DNA from: an uncultured Coriobacteriaceae bacterium
Lineage (GTDB): Bacteria > Actinomycetota > Coriobacteriia > Coriobacteriales > Coriobacteriaceae
Direction of reading: 5' to 3'
NCBI GenBank assembly: GCA_949298635.1
Contig: CASFXG010000027.1
Coordinates: forward strand, 1-36,008
Length of the DNA stretch: 36,008 bases
Below the pieces are notes generated by a model. It saw only the letters and a program-made list of their open reading frames with translations, did not search any database and was not told where the DNA came from. Every line of letters begins with the position of its first letter. Positions within the stretch are counted from its first letter, which is position 1. Of this stretch, positions 1-8,286 are shown in pieces. Position numbers and translations under genes: made by a program.

Positions 1-102
1 ATCGGCGACGCCTGCACCGGCTCCAACCCGCGCACCCCGACCCCCGAGGAGAGGGAGAAGCTCCTCGAGTGCGTCTACAACGACGTTGACGTGGACTTCT
101 AA
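1..102 (+). CDS. C-terminal fragment of an iron-containing alcohol dehydrogenase
   Basis: Only the last 33 codons are present; the gene begins outside the window and stops with TAA at 100-102. The visible tail starts IGDACTGSNPR and then continues with a charged helix (PTPEEREKLLECVYND). The DxCTGxNPR block is typical of the C-terminus of group III iron-dependent alcohol dehydrogenases (FucO-like enzymes and the alcohol dehydrogenase half of AdhE). These enzymes interconvert aldehydes and alcohols with NAD(P)H. Whether this is a stand-alone enzyme or the end of a bifunctional AdhE cannot be told from the fragment. No clear terminator follows directly; the next structure is the 93-bp GC-rich hairpin repeat at 128-220. 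Confidence 0.7.
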   Translation: MGDACTGSNPRTPTPEEREKLLECVYNDVDVDF

Positions 103-127
103 GCCGCGCGCTCGTAGTTGACTGACC

Positions 128-220
128 GGGAAGCCCCGGCGGTTCTCCTTCGCTTGTCCTCGCTGCAAGGCTTCGCCTTGCAGCTGCGGAATCGCTCAGG
201 AGAAGCCGCTGGGGCTTCCC
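128..220. repeat. GC-rich 93-bp palindromic intergenic repeat, copy 1
   Basis: The segment begins GGGAAGCCCCGGCGG and ends with its near reverse complement (GCCGCTGGGGCTTCCC). A second nested hairpin lies in the middle (GCTGCAAGGC / GCCTTGCAGC). A copy of identical length and high similarity lies at 5998-6090. In both places it sits downstream of a plus-strand metabolic gene and upstream of a copy of the 152-bp repeat (here 369-520). It could act as a transcription terminator or processing hairpin, or be a REP/BIME-like element. The stretch between the two repeats (221-368) holds nothing I recognise. Confidence 0.75.
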
Positions 221-368
221 TGCGTTTACGGGGCTGCTGCGATGCGGGGGATGTGGGGTCGGAGGCGGCCTTGGGCGCCATCGCTTCGCTCGGCGCGGGC
301 GTGGGAGAGGGTTGAGTCGGCTCCGGTGGCTGCTGCTCGCTGTGGTTGCCCAGCGCCTTCTCTGGTTT

Positions 369-520
369 TGGCCAAAAACGAAAGGTTGGTGACACTTCCT
401 CTCGGGAAACGGGGGTGCGCTTCGCCCACCGCCCAGATAGGCCGCCCGGTTATCCCAGCTATGGGGGCCCGCACCGCCCTTTCCGCAGGATGAGTGTCAC
501 AACACTTTCGTTTTTGGCCA
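369..520. repeat. 152-bp intergenic repeat with terminal inverted repeats, copy 1
   Basis: The ends are inverted repeats. The left end reads TGGCCAAAAACGAAAGGTTG and the right end is the reverse complement of TGGCCAAAAACGAAAGTGTT with few mismatches. The interior contains a block (CGGTTATCCCAGCTATGG) and a right-hand block (CACCGCCCTTTCCGCAGGAT) that recur in the copy at 6152-6304; the right-hand part also recurs at 31825-31976. No transposase is encoded, so the structure is MITE-like. Short open frames here are by-products of the palindrome and are not called as genes. Confidence 0.75.
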
Positions 521-553
521 CAAAGAGCCTACGGCGCGTTCAGCAGGTGGCGA

Positions 554-2437
554 TCAGGGCTCGCTGAGAGCATCAATGAACTCCGAAAGCGAGGTTGCGC
601 GCATGACGCGGGCGACCTGATGGCTGTCGCAAAGCGATTTCACCATGGCGTTGTAGAGTTCGACGAATTCTTTTCTGTCTTCGCGGTTGACGGCGATCAT
701 GAGCACGATATGTATGGGGACGTCGTCCCATATGATGCCCCGGTCGCTCAGGAGGATCGCCATCATGGTGCGCTTCGAGTCCATTTCGATGCCATGGGGG
801 ATGGCGAAGAGCTCGAAGAAGCAGGTGGACGAAATCGCTTCGCGCTGCAGGACGGAATCGGTGAAAGATTCGTTCACCACGCCATATTCAAGCAGCTTGC
901 TACCAAGAAACGTGATGGCGTCGTGCTTTGTGGCGAACGTATCCGTTTTGAAGAACAGCCGCTCGTCAAGATGGTCGCGCACCAAACGGCGCATGCGCTC
1001 GCCCTGTTTGCGCTTGAAGCAAGTGCTCACGGCGTCCTCGATCTCCATAAGATCGGACGTTGAGAGGAAGGGCGATACCTCGACCGTTCGCACGGGCAGG
1101 CCTTGAAGCCGCTGCGTGCTTACAACCATATCGATGGGTAGGCGCACGACATCTTCGGCTTGAACAGGCATGTCGAGCTTGTAGATGGTCGCCGCTTCGG
1201 AGTAGCGGTCGAGGATGTTCTCGCTGATGCGCTCCGAGATGCCTTGGTAATCTTGGCAGGCAAGCCCAATCCCTACGCGCTCCTCGTCCATGGTGCTTCG
1301 AAGAATCATGCCCATGTGGATGCAGATGAAGCCAACCTCACCGTCGGAGATCTTGATGTTGAAATGCTCTTCGACCCGCTTGGCGACAAGAAGCGCGATT
1401 TCGTAGACGAACGGCATATGCCGCTTGACGTTCTCAAGTACCTCGACGCTTTGAATCTGGGTATCCAGCGTGCGGTACAAAAGAGCATCCACATGCATGG
1501 CGAAGTTATAGAGCGATTGCGTCGAGCTCACATGCAGGGCGAAGAACTCGAGCACCTCGTTCACGATGCCCTCGACCTCTTGCACGAATTCGGTCATCCC
1601 CATATGCGGGGTCGCATCGGCATCGTCTTGTTCGACCTGTTCGATCTGGCCGCGGAACAGATGCGCTAGATACACCAAGTCCGAACGGCTTGGGGCGATA
1701 TTGAAATGCACCGAGTATCTTCGGCAGAGCTCCTTCGCAATGCGATATTCGATGCGGCTATCGTCAGTCGATTCCACCGCTTCGGGCATGAACGAGCTCG
1801 TGCGCATGCGATAGAGGGCAATCGTGATGCTGCCCATGAGGTTCGATTCAAACCCGGGGCGGATACGGTACCCAAACGATGCGACCGTACTCTCCACGAT
1901 AGAGAGCACCACCTCGCGATCCATGCTTTCGAAAATCGTTGCCGCGGCATTTGCCGAGGTGGGCGTGCCAGCGGTTTCGCGTGTCACCAGATTGCCTATG
2001 AGCTGGCGTTTTCCACCCTCGCTTCCTTCGAGCGAGACCCATCCGCCCTTGCGTTCGAGCGCAAGCCCGCAGGTGGAGAGCATGGGCGCGAGCGCGCGGA
2101 GATGGCGCTCGAGGGTGGGCGTGCTTACGTAGAGTTCTTCCGAGAGGTCGTCGATGCGCTGGCGTCCTTCGAAAACGAGAATCTGCAAAGCGCTGTGCGC
2201 GATTGAGGAATCGGGCGTCAAATCACGTTCATCGTCGAGTGCCTCGAGCGCCTCGCGATCGACCGTATAGCCGCGGTTGCTGCTGCGAACGAGGGCGTGA
2301 GCACGGTTGATGCCCGCGATGTCGCCTTGAACGGTGCGGAGGGAGACGCCGAGCATGACCGCGAGCTCACCGCCGGTTATAGGTCCCTTTGCATTGGTGA
2401 GCGCTGCAAGGATGCGCGTCTGGCGATTGTTGAGCAC
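554..2437 (-). CDS. PRD-containing transcriptional regulator of the LicR/MtlR type (BglG family), PTS-controlled
   Basis: Predicted 627-residue regulator with the layout of PTS-controlled activators: an N-terminal winged HTH (about residues 1-60), a second HTH (75-130), two PTS regulation domains (about 190-290 and 300-405), a IIB-like segment, and a C-terminal EIIA domain of the mannitol/fructose type. The likely phospho-acceptor His of the EIIA domain is about residue 548 (FAIPHGIEMD). PRD2 has both usual histidines (NFAMH and FICIH), whereas PRD1 lacks its first one (NLMGS). I chose the GTG at 2437 because GGAGGAG lies just upstream and the HTH begins there; the open frame continues 52 codons further without family similarity. 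It is divergent from the PTS operon and probably activates it when the sugar is present. Confidence 0.88.
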   Translation of the reverse strand: MLNNRQTRILAALTNAKGPITGGELAVMLGVSLRTVQGDIAGINRAHALVRSSNRGYTVDREALEALDDERDLTPDSSIAHSALQILVFEGRQRIDDLSEELYVSTPTLERHLRALAPMLSTCGLALERKGGWVSLEGSEGGKRQLIGNLVTRETAGTPTSANAAATIFESMDREVVLSIVESTVASFGYRIRPGFESNLMGSITIALYRMRTSSFMPEAVESTDDSRIEYRIAKELCRRYSVHFNIAPSRSDLVYLAHLFRGQIEQVEQDDADATPHMGMTEFVQEVEGIVNEVLEFFALHVSSTQSLYNFAMHVDALLYRTLDTQIQSVEVLENVKRHMPFVYEIALLVAKRVEEHFNIKISDGEVGFICIHMGMILRSTMDEERVGIGLACQDYQGISERISENILDRYSEAATIYKLDMPVQAEDVVRLPIDMVVSTQRLQGLPVRTVEVSPFLSTSDLMEIEDAVSTCFKRKQGERMRRLVRDHLDERLFFKTDTFATKHDAITFLGSKLLEYGVVNESFTDSVLQREAISSTCFFELFAIPHGIEMDSKRTMMAILLSDRGIIWDDVPIHIVLMIAVNREDRKEFVELYNAMVKSLCDSHQVARVMRATSLSEFIDALSEP

Positions 2438-2529
2438 GGCTCCTCCTCTCTGCAGGGTCGAATATGCGGGGTTTGGAAACGAATAAACCCAAGTATTCAG
2501 GGAACTGCATGAGCCTTCAAAGCAATCTT

Positions 2530-2545
2530 TGCGGGGTACCCCGCA
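2530..2545. promoter_or_regulatory. Perfect 16-bp palindrome in the regulator/PTS divergent promoter region
   Basis: TGCGGGGTACCCCGCA is a perfect palindrome midway between the regulator start (2437) and the PTS IIA start (2630). Its symmetry and place suit a binding site for the dimeric divergent regulator. This is inference; no binding consensus is known to me for this protein. No run of T follows it on either strand, so a terminator is less likely. Confidence 0.45.
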
Positions 2546-2629
2546 CAAGGCGGTTGGAATCACGGTGCGCAAAACTCGTACAGTGACACGCAAGTAACGG
2601 TTCTAACCTGCGAGGAGGTGTTTGCGGAT

Positions 2630-2950
2630 ATGAACAAGGAAGAGGTGCAGCTTACGTCGTTCCAGATCGTGGGACATGCGGGCGATGCGTTCGCGCATTA
2701 TTACGAGGCTGTTAACCGGGCGCGCGAAGGCTTGTTCGATGAAGCGGACCGCGAACTCCAAGAAGGCGAGGCGTGCCTCATCGAGGCGCACAACGCCCAA
2801 ACCCAGATGCTTTCAGAGGAGGCGCGTGGCGAAGAGCTGCCGTTCAGCCTCATGCTCGTCCACGGGCAAGACCATCTCATGACCACGATCATGTTCGGCC
2901 GCATGGCGCAGGAGCTCATCGAGGTATACAAGGAGCTGAGGGCAAAATGA
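2630..2950 (+). CDS. PTS lactose/cellobiose-type EIIA
   Basis: A 106-residue all-helical IIA subunit of the lactose/N,N'-diacetylchitobiose PTS family, which passes phosphate from HPr to IIB. The core motif VHGQDHLM places the phospho-acceptor at His78, with Asp81 and His82 beside it, the same numbering as in Staphylococcus LacF. The ATG at 2630 has GAGGAGG 11 bases upstream; a GTG at 2618 overlaps that ribosome-binding site and is rejected. The stop codon overlaps the next gene's start (ATGA), indicating translational coupling. It is the first gene of a four-gene sugar operon. Confidence 0.92.
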   Translation: MNKEEVQLTSFQIVGHAGDAFAHYYEAVNRAREGLFDEADRELQEGEACLIEAHNAQTQMLSEEARGEELPFSLMLVHGQDHLMTTIMFGRMAQELIEVYKELRAK

Positions 2951-4344
2951 GCGACTTCATGTGGGGCAGCGCAACCGCCGCCTACCAGTGCGAGGGCGCG
3001 TGGAACGAGGGTGATAAGGGCATGTCCAATTGGGACGTGTTCTGTCACAGCGAGAAGAACAACGTGAATCCGGTCACGGGCGATGTTTCGTGCGACCACT
3101 ATCATCGCTTCGAGGAAGACCTCGACATGATGGCTGCGGGCAACCAGAACGCGTATCGTTTCTCCATCGCGTGGACGCGCATCATCCCCAACGGCGTGGG
3201 CGAGGTGAGCGAGCAGGGCGTCGCGTACTACAACCGCGTGATCGATGCCTGCCTTGAGCGCGGTATCGAGCCGCTCGTGACGCTCTACCACTATGACATG
3301 CCGAACGTCCTGTTCGAGCAGGGCGGTTGGGAGAACCGTGCCAATGCCGAGGCGTTTGCGGAATATGCCAAGGTGTGCTTCGAGCGCTTCGGTGACCGCG
3401 TGAAGTGGTGGGCGACCATCAATGAGCCCACGTACGACACGCTTTGCTGCTATGCGAATGGAAACTACCCACCGAACGTTCAGGACCTTGAGCGCAAATG
3501 GCGCGCCATGTACCACCAGCTGCTTGGTAGCGCGCTTGCCGTGCGCGCGTACCGCGAGGGCGGATACCCGGGCAAGATCGGCCTTGTGAGCGACTCCTAT
3601 TCCATCGAGACGCTCGTTGACAATGACGATTATCGCGAGGCGGCGCGTCGTGCCGACCTGTTCTATAACCGCAGCGTGAACGACGTGTGCGTCCTTGGCG
3701 AGATGCCGCAGGACTTCGTCGAGCTTCTGCGCGAGGAAGGGTACGACCTTTCTTACGCGCTTCCCGGCGACGCGGAGATTTTCCGTGCTGGAACAGTCGA
3801 TTACCTAGGCGTCAATGCCTATTCGCGCGAGCTCGTGAAGCCTGCGGGGCCGGGCGAGACCATGTTCCATGCGAGCAACACCGGTAAGAAGGACGACAAG
3901 GTCGTTACGCGCGTCAAGGGCTGGTTCGAGCTCGATAGCGACGACTCCGTGCCTAAGAACGATTGGGATATGGAGCTGTATCCCAAGTCGATCTACAACC
4001 TGCTCCTCGAGCTTCACCGCCTGTACCCCAACACGCCGTTCGTCATCACGGAAAACGGTATTGGCTATTACGACACATTCGAAGACGGCAAGATTCACGA
4101 CCCCTACCGTGTTGAGTTCCTTGCCGGATTCGTTGAGTGGATGCAGCGGGCCCAGAAAGAGGGGGTGGATGTACGCGGCTATTTCGTGTGGTCGACGATG
4201 GATCTCTATAGCTGGATCAACGGCTACAAGAAGCGCTATGGCCTGGTGTATGTGGATTACGACGATGATAACCGCCGGTATCCCAAAGACAGCTACTACT
4301 GGTATCGCGACATGATCGCACAGCAAAACCAAAAGGAGGAGTAG
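2947..4344 (+). CDS. GH1 6-phospho-beta-glycosidase, LacG-like (6-phospho-beta-galactosidase probable)
   Basis: A 465-residue glycoside hydrolase family 1 enzyme. It hydrolyses the phosphorylated disaccharide delivered by the adjoining PTS, in the cytoplasm. The acid/base Glu160 is in ATINEP and the nucleophile Glu369 in VITENG. The phosphate-binding set Ser-x6-Lys-x-Tyr is present (Ser422, Lys429, Tyr431 in YSWINGYKKRYG). Trp423 after that serine is the residue found in Lactococcus LacG (Trp429), whereas 6-phospho-beta-glucosidases usually have a small residue there; this favours the galactosidase activity but does not prove it. The ATG at 2947 overlaps the IIA stop. A frame open further upstream runs through the IIA gene and is not real. 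Confidence 0.9.
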   Translation: MSDFMWGSATAAYQCEGAWNEGDKGMSNWDVFCHSEKNNVNPVTGDVSCDHYHRFEEDLDMMAAGNQNAYRFSIAWTRIIPNGVGEVSEQGVAYYNRVIDACLERGIEPLVTLYHYDMPNVLFEQGGWENRANAEAFAEYAKVCFERFGDRVKWWATINEPTYDTLCCYANGNYPPNVQDLERKWRAMYHQLLGSALAVRAYREGGYPGKIGLVSDSYSIETLVDNDDYREAARRADLFYNRSVNDVCVLGEMPQDFVELLREEGYDLSYALPGDAEIFRAGTVDYLGVNAYSRELVKPAGPGETMFHASNTGKKDDKVVTRVKGWFELDSDDSVPKNDWDMELYPKSIYNLLLELHRLYPNTPFVITENGIGYYDTFEDGKIHDPYRVEFLAGFVEWMQRAQKEGVDVRGYFVWSTMDLYSWINGYKKRYGLVYVDYDDDNRRYPKDSYYWYRDMIAQQNQKEE

Positions 4345-4346
4345 CC

Positions 4347-5672
4347 ATGGAAAAGATTGCGGCCTTTATTGAGAAGCATATCGCCCCCATTGCGAATGCC
4401 CTCGGCATGAACCGCTACGTCGTGGCGATCCAAAACGCGTTCCTTACGCTCGTCCCGTTCATGACGATCGGCAGTTTCGCGCTGATCATTACCTCTCCGC
4501 CGGTGGATTACACCACCATGGAGCCGGGTTTCGGCCAGGCCTTCTTCCAGGGCTGGCAGGCGCTTGCCGACGTCACCATGCTTCCGCTCACCATTGTGAA
4601 CAACGCCACCATGGGCGTCCTTTCCATCTGGGCGGCGATCGGCCTTTCGTTCTTCCTCGCCCGCCACTATAAGATGACGTCGTTCCTTCCCGTGGCGCTT
4701 GGCGTCGCCGCCTTCCTCGAGATGGCTGCCATCGACATCGAGGGCTCGCTTTCCACGGAATACTTCGGAGGCACCGGCCTTTTCGCCGCCATCCTCATCT
4801 CGTTCCTCTCGGTTGAGTTCTACCGCTTCCTCTCCGACCGCAAGATCGGTTACATCGACCTGTCTGGCCAGGGTATTCCGCCTGCGCTTTCCGACTCCAT
4901 CGGCAACCTCGTGCCTGCCGCCATCGTGCTCGTGGTGTTCGGCGTGCTCTCTGGCGTGGTGATCAACCTCACGGGCGCCCCGTTCCCCAGCCTCATCTCG
5001 CTCGTCATGGCGCCGCTCGTGGGCGTGCTCGATTCCGGTCCCGGCGTGTTCGTGCTTGCGACGATCGTCATGGTTCTGTGGTGGTTCGGCATTCACGACT
5101 CCGTCATCACTTCGCCGCTCTTCGCGTTTCTTACCCCGAGCCTTGCTGCCAACATGGCTGCTTACGCTGCCGGTACCGCGGTGACCGATCTGCCGAATAT
5201 TCTTGTCGAGCCGTTCTGGTGGACATTCATGATGATCGGTGGCTCTGGCGCAACGTTCGGCCTCGCCTTCTGCGCGCTCTTCAGCAAGTCCAAGCAGCTG
5301 CGCACCGTGGGCAAGCTGGGAATCGTCCCCGCGTTCTTCAACATCAACGAGCCCATCATCTTCGGTATGCCCATCATGTTCAACCCCACGCTCTTCCTTC
5401 CGTTCGTGATTTGCCCGGTGCTGAACGGCGTGGTTGCCTATGCCGCCATGGCGCTCGGCATCGTGGGACGCTGCTTCGTGTATCCCAGCTGGAACATGTT
5501 CTGCCCCATCGCGGCGATCCTTTCCACGATGGACTGGAAGGCGGTTGTGCTCTGCGTTGGCCTCATCGTGATCGACGTTCTTATCTATCTGCCGTTCTTC
5601 AAGGCATATGAAAAGAAGAAGATCGCTGAGGAGCAGCTCGCCGACGCCGCTACCGAGACTCAGGAGGCATAA
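4347..5672 (+). CDS. PTS lactose/cellobiose-type EIIC permease
   Basis: A 441-residue integral membrane protein, the sugar-translocating IIC subunit. Many hydrophobic segments are visible, starting near residues 25-50. The conserved IIC signature NINEPIIFGMPI lies about residues 330-341, with WWFGIHD about 242-248. It has no fused IIB domain; IIB is the next gene. It starts two bases after the GH1 stop with GGAGGA upstream. The charged C-terminal tail (KKKIAEEQLADAATETQEA) is cytoplasmic by expectation. Together with IIA and IIB it imports and phosphorylates a beta-disaccharide. Confidence 0.92.
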   Translation: MEKIAAFIEKHIAPIANALGMNRYVVAIQNAFLTLVPFMTIGSFALIITSPPVDYTTMEPGFGQAFFQGWQALADVTMLPLTIVNNATMGVLSIWAAIGLSFFLARHYKMTSFLPVALGVAAFLEMAAIDIEGSLSTEYFGGTGLFAAILISFLSVEFYRFLSDRKIGYIDLSGQGIPPALSDSIGNLVPAAIVLVVFGVLSGVVINLTGAPFPSLISLVMAPLVGVLDSGPGVFVLATIVMVLWWFGIHDSVITSPLFAFLTPSLAANMAAYAAGTAVTDLPNILVEPFWWTFMMIGGSGATFGLAFCALFSKSKQLRTVGKLGIVPAFFNINEPIIFGMPIMFNPTLFLPFVICPVLNGVVAYAAMALGIVGRCFVYPSWNMFCPIAAILSTMDWKAVVLCVGLIVIDVLIYLPFFKAYEKKKIAEEQLADAATETQEA

Positions 5673-5675
5673 GGT

Positions 5676-5972
5676 ATGAACGTCATCCTTGCATGCAACG
5701 CCGGTATGAGCACCGGAATCCTCGTTATCAAGATTACCGAGGAAGCCCAGGCGCGCGGCATCGACCTCACGTGCACTGCCGTGCCGAAGGCCGAGATTCG
5801 CGATAGCATCGACGACGCCGACGTCATTCTGCTTGGCCCCCAGATTCGTTTTGCCGAAGCTGAGGTCAAGGGCATGGCGGGCGATAAGCCGGTGCTCGTC
5901 ATCTCTGCACCCGACTTCGGGCTTATGAACGCAAAGGGAATCGTGGATCAGATTCTCGCAGCGACCAAGTAG
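5676..5972 (+). CDS. PTS lactose/cellobiose-type EIIB
   Basis: A 98-residue cytoplasmic IIB subunit. The phosphocysteine is Cys7 in the N-terminal loop LACNAGMSTG, the usual P-loop of this family, which receives phosphate from His78 of the IIA protein and gives it to the incoming sugar. It starts three bases after the IIC stop and ends the operon. The gene order IIA, phospho-glycosidase, IIC, IIB is complete, so no outside component except HPr/EI is needed. The 93-bp hairpin repeat just downstream could serve as its terminator. Confidence 0.92.
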   Translation: MNVILACNAGMSTGILVIKITEEAQARGIDLTCTAVPKAEIRDSIDDADVILLGPQIRFAEAEVKGMAGDKPVLVISAPDFGLMNAKGIVDQILAATK

Positions 5973-5997
5973 CGTTCCTGCGCGTACGCATCTCCCC

Positions 5998-6090
5998 GGG
6001 AAGCCCCGACGGTCCTCCTTCGTTTGCCCTCGCTGTGAGGCGTTGCCTCGCAGCTGCGGAATCGACCGGGAGAGGCCGCCGGGGCTTCCC
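5998..6090. repeat. GC-rich 93-bp palindromic intergenic repeat, copy 2
   Basis: Same length and layout as 128-220: it starts GGGAAGCCCCGACGG and ends with the reverse complement (GCCGCCGGGGCTTCCC). The inner hairpin is GCTGTGAGGCG / CCTCGCAGC. It begins 25 bases after the end of the PTS IIB gene and is followed 61 bases later by the second 152-bp repeat. Confidence 0.75.
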
Positions 6091-6151
6091 CGCGTTAACG
6101 GTGCCGCGGCGCGGGCGGAAGCGCTTCATCGTGCGGTGCATCACCTAGTTG

Positions 6152-6304
6152 TGGCCAAAAACGAAAGTGTTGTGACACTCTATCTTGGAAAACAGGGGTG
6201 CGCTTCGGCCACCGCCAAGATAGACGGCCCGGTTATCCCAGCTATGGAGGAACCGCACCGCCCTTTCCGCAGGATGAGTGTCACAACACTTTCGTTTTTG
6301 GCCA
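6152..6304. repeat. 153-bp intergenic repeat with terminal inverted repeats, copy 2
   Basis: Best-preserved member of the family. The left end reads TGGCCAAAAACGAAAGTGTT, continuing with GTGACACT, and the right end is its reverse complement, giving terminal inverted repeats of about 28 bp. The interior matches 369-520 closely. No coding capacity is evident. The remaining leader down to the gatC start (6305-6438) holds a TATAAT box. Confidence 0.8.
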
Positions 6305-6401
6305 TGAAGCGCTTCTGGCGGTTTGAATGCATTTCCGCATGCCTGTGTTTCGTTTCCACGCCAAGGGGCCGCCGCGCTCGCTCGATGTTCAGCCTGCCGC
6401 G

Positions 6402-6407
6402 TATAAT
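6402..6407 (+). promoter_or_regulatory. Probable -10 box for gatCAB
   Basis: A perfect TATAAT at 6402-6407 lies 31 bases upstream of the gatC start. No good -35 hexamer is seen at 16-18 bases upstream, so only the -10 is called. Confidence 0.5.
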
Positions 6408-6438
6408 GATTCAGATTGACGAACCGGAAGGAGCGCCC

Positions 6439-6744
6439 ATGGCACTCACTGAAGATGATGTGCGCGGCATCGCGGACTATGCTCGCATCGCACTTGAGGG
6501 CGATGAGCTCGCCGAGATGACGGTCTATCTGAACGACGCTGTCGACATGCTCGAGCCCATCCTTGCCTACAACCTCCCCGATGTGGATCCTACGTTCCAT
6601 CCCATTGGTAGCCTCTCGAACGTGATGCGCGATGACGCCGTCGATGCCGACCGCGCCTTTACTATCGACGAGGCGCTTGGCAACGCCGGCAGTTCGCGTG
6701 ACCGCAGCTTCCGCGTGCCCTCGATCTTGGGAGAGGAGGAGTAG
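6439..6744 (+). CDS. gatC: Asp-tRNA(Asn)/Glu-tRNA(Gln) amidotransferase subunit C
   Basis: A 101-residue small subunit that wraps GatA and GatB together in the GatCAB complex. The family pattern is visible: N-terminal helix LTEDDVRGIADYARIAL, then the D-MLEPI segment, a VDPTFHPIG stretch, and a basic-acidic C-terminal tail ending VPSILGEEE. The ATG at 6439 follows CGGAAGGAGCG. It lies three bases before gatA in a gatC-gatA-gatB operon. Confidence 0.93.
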   Translation: MALTEDDVRGIADYARIALEGDELAEMTVYLNDAVDMLEPILAYNLPDVDPTFHPIGSLSNVMRDDAVDADRAFTIDEALGNAGSSRDRSFRVPSILGEEE

Positions 6745-6747
6745 GCG

Positions 6748-8286
6748 ATGCTGAATGTCGATACCATGACCGCGCGCCAGATCGCTGCAGGCATTGCGGA
6801 CGGTGCGTTCTCTGCTGTGGAAATCACCCGCTCCGCGCTCGATGCCATTGCGGCGCGCGAGCCTGAGGTTCAGGCGTTTTTGCAGGTTACGCCCGAGCTT
6901 GCGCTTTCTGCGGCTGAGCGCGTCGATGCGGCGCGCGCATCTGGCGAGGAGCTGCCGCCGCTCGCCGGCGTGCCGTTTGCCGTCAAGGACAACATGAACC
7001 TCAAGGGAACATGCACCACCTGCGCCTCCCGCATGCTCGAAGCGTATGAGTCGCCGTATACCGCTACCTGCGTGAGTCGCATGCTCGCAGCCGGTTGCAT
7101 TCCGGTTGGCAAGGCGAACATGGACGAGTTCGCGTTCGGTTCTTCGACGGATTCCTCCGCGTTCCATCCCACGAACAACCCGTGGGACGTGGCGCGCGTG
7201 CCCGGCGGCTCTTCGGGCGGGTCTGCTGCCGCCGTCGCAGCGGGCATGGTTCCGCTGGCGCTTGGCTCGGATACAGGCGGATCAATCCGCCAACCGGCAT
7301 CGTTCTGCGGCGTTGTTGGCCTCAAACCCACGTATGGGACGGTATCGCGTTACGGTGTGGTAGCGTTCGGCAGCTCGCTCGACCAGGTTGGCCCCTTCGG
7401 CCGCACGGTCGAAGACGTCGCGCTTGCCATGGACGCCCTGGTAGCGGGCGGACATGACCAGTACGACTCCACGTCCCAAGATGTCGCGCCCCAGTTCGCA
7501 GCTGCGGCTCGCGCCGGCATCGAGGGGAAACGCGTGGGCATCATCCCCGCGTTCATGGACGCCGAGGGTCTTACGCCCGAGGTTCGCAACGCGATCAAGC
7601 GCGCGGCGGCGGCTCTTGAAGCTGCGGGTGCGACGCTCGTGGAGGTCGAACTTCCGCATCTCGACGCGGCGATCGCGGCGTACTACGTGATCGGTCCCGC
7701 CGAGGCGTTCAGCAACCTGGCGCGCTTCGACGGCATTCGCTATGGATACCAGGAGCCCAACTGCGCCACGCTTGCGGCGCAAAGCGCGCTTTCCCGCGCG
7801 CATGGCTTCGGTGCGGAGGCGAAGCGCCGCCAGATGCTCGGCGCTTATCTGCTGTCGAGCGGTGTCTACGACAAGTATTACTACGCCGCCCAGAAGGCGC
7901 GCACGCTCATCACGGAAGACTACGCGCGCGCGTTTGAGCAGGCAGACGTGCTGCTCATGCCTGCTGCGCCGCAAACGGCATTCCGCCATGGCGAGATTTC
8001 CGACCCCACGCAGATGTACCTTTCCGACATGTACACCATCTCGATCAACATCGCCGGCAACGGTGGCGTGACGGTGCCCGTGGGGCTGGGCGAAGATTCC
8101 GGTTTGCCGGTTGGCGCTCAGCTCGTGGCGCCTGCGTTCGCGGACGAGCGCCTTGTGACGTTCGGTGCCGCGCTCGAGCGTGTGTGCGCCGAGGCTTGGG
8201 GTGCGTGCCGCACGGACGATGTCGCGGCGGTTGCGGGAGCGCCCGTGGCTCCCGCGCTTGCCGGGAAGGGAGGTGAGCTCGCATGA
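6748..8286 (+). CDS. gatA: Glutamyl/aspartyl-tRNA amidotransferase subunit A (amidase)
   Basis: A 512-residue amidase-signature protein. It releases ammonia from glutamine and feeds it to GatB for transamidation of Glu-tRNA(Gln) or Asp-tRNA(Asn). The Ser-cisSer-Lys triad is intact: Lys80 in PFAVKDN, Ser155 in PGGSSGGS and Ser179 in GSDTGGSIRQP, each one position from the Staphylococcus GatA numbering. Length is slightly above the usual 480-490, from a C-terminal extension rich in Ala/Val. Its stop overlaps the gatB start (ATGA), so the subunits are translationally coupled. Confidence 0.95.
   Translation: MLNVDTMTARQIAAGIADGAFSAVEITRSALDAIAAREPEVQAFLQVTPELALSAAERVDAARASGEELPPLAGVPFAVKDNMNLKGTCTTCASRMLEAYESPYTATCVSRMLAAGCIPVGKANMDEFAFGSSTDSSAFHPTNNPWDVARVPGGSSGGSAAAVAAGMVPLALGSDTGGSIRQPASFCGVVGLKPTYGTVSRYGVVAFGSSLDQVGPFGRTVEDVALAMDALVAGGHDQYDSTSQDVAPQFAAAARAGIEGKRVGIIPAFMDAEGLTPEVRNAIKRAAAALEAAGATLVEVELPHLDAAIAAYYVIGPAEAFSNLARFDGIRYGYQEPNCATLAAQSALSRAHGFGAEAKRRQMLGAYLLSSGVYDKYYYAAQKARTLITEDYARAFEQADVLLMPAAPQTAFRHGEISDPTQMYLSDMYTISINIAGNGGVTVPVGLGEDSGLPVGAQLVAPAFADERLVTFGAALERVCAEAWGACRTDDVAAVAGAPVAPALAGKGGELA

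Noticed and set aside
103..553. Small overlapping frames in both strands of the intergenic repeat region
   Set aside because: They fall in palindromic repeats that also occur at 5998-6304 with different frames kept open, so no coding constraint is visible.
2554..2582. A sigma-70 promoter for the PTS operon (TTGGAA ... GTACA)
   Set aside because: The -10 match is poor and no alternative is convincing, so no promoter is called there.
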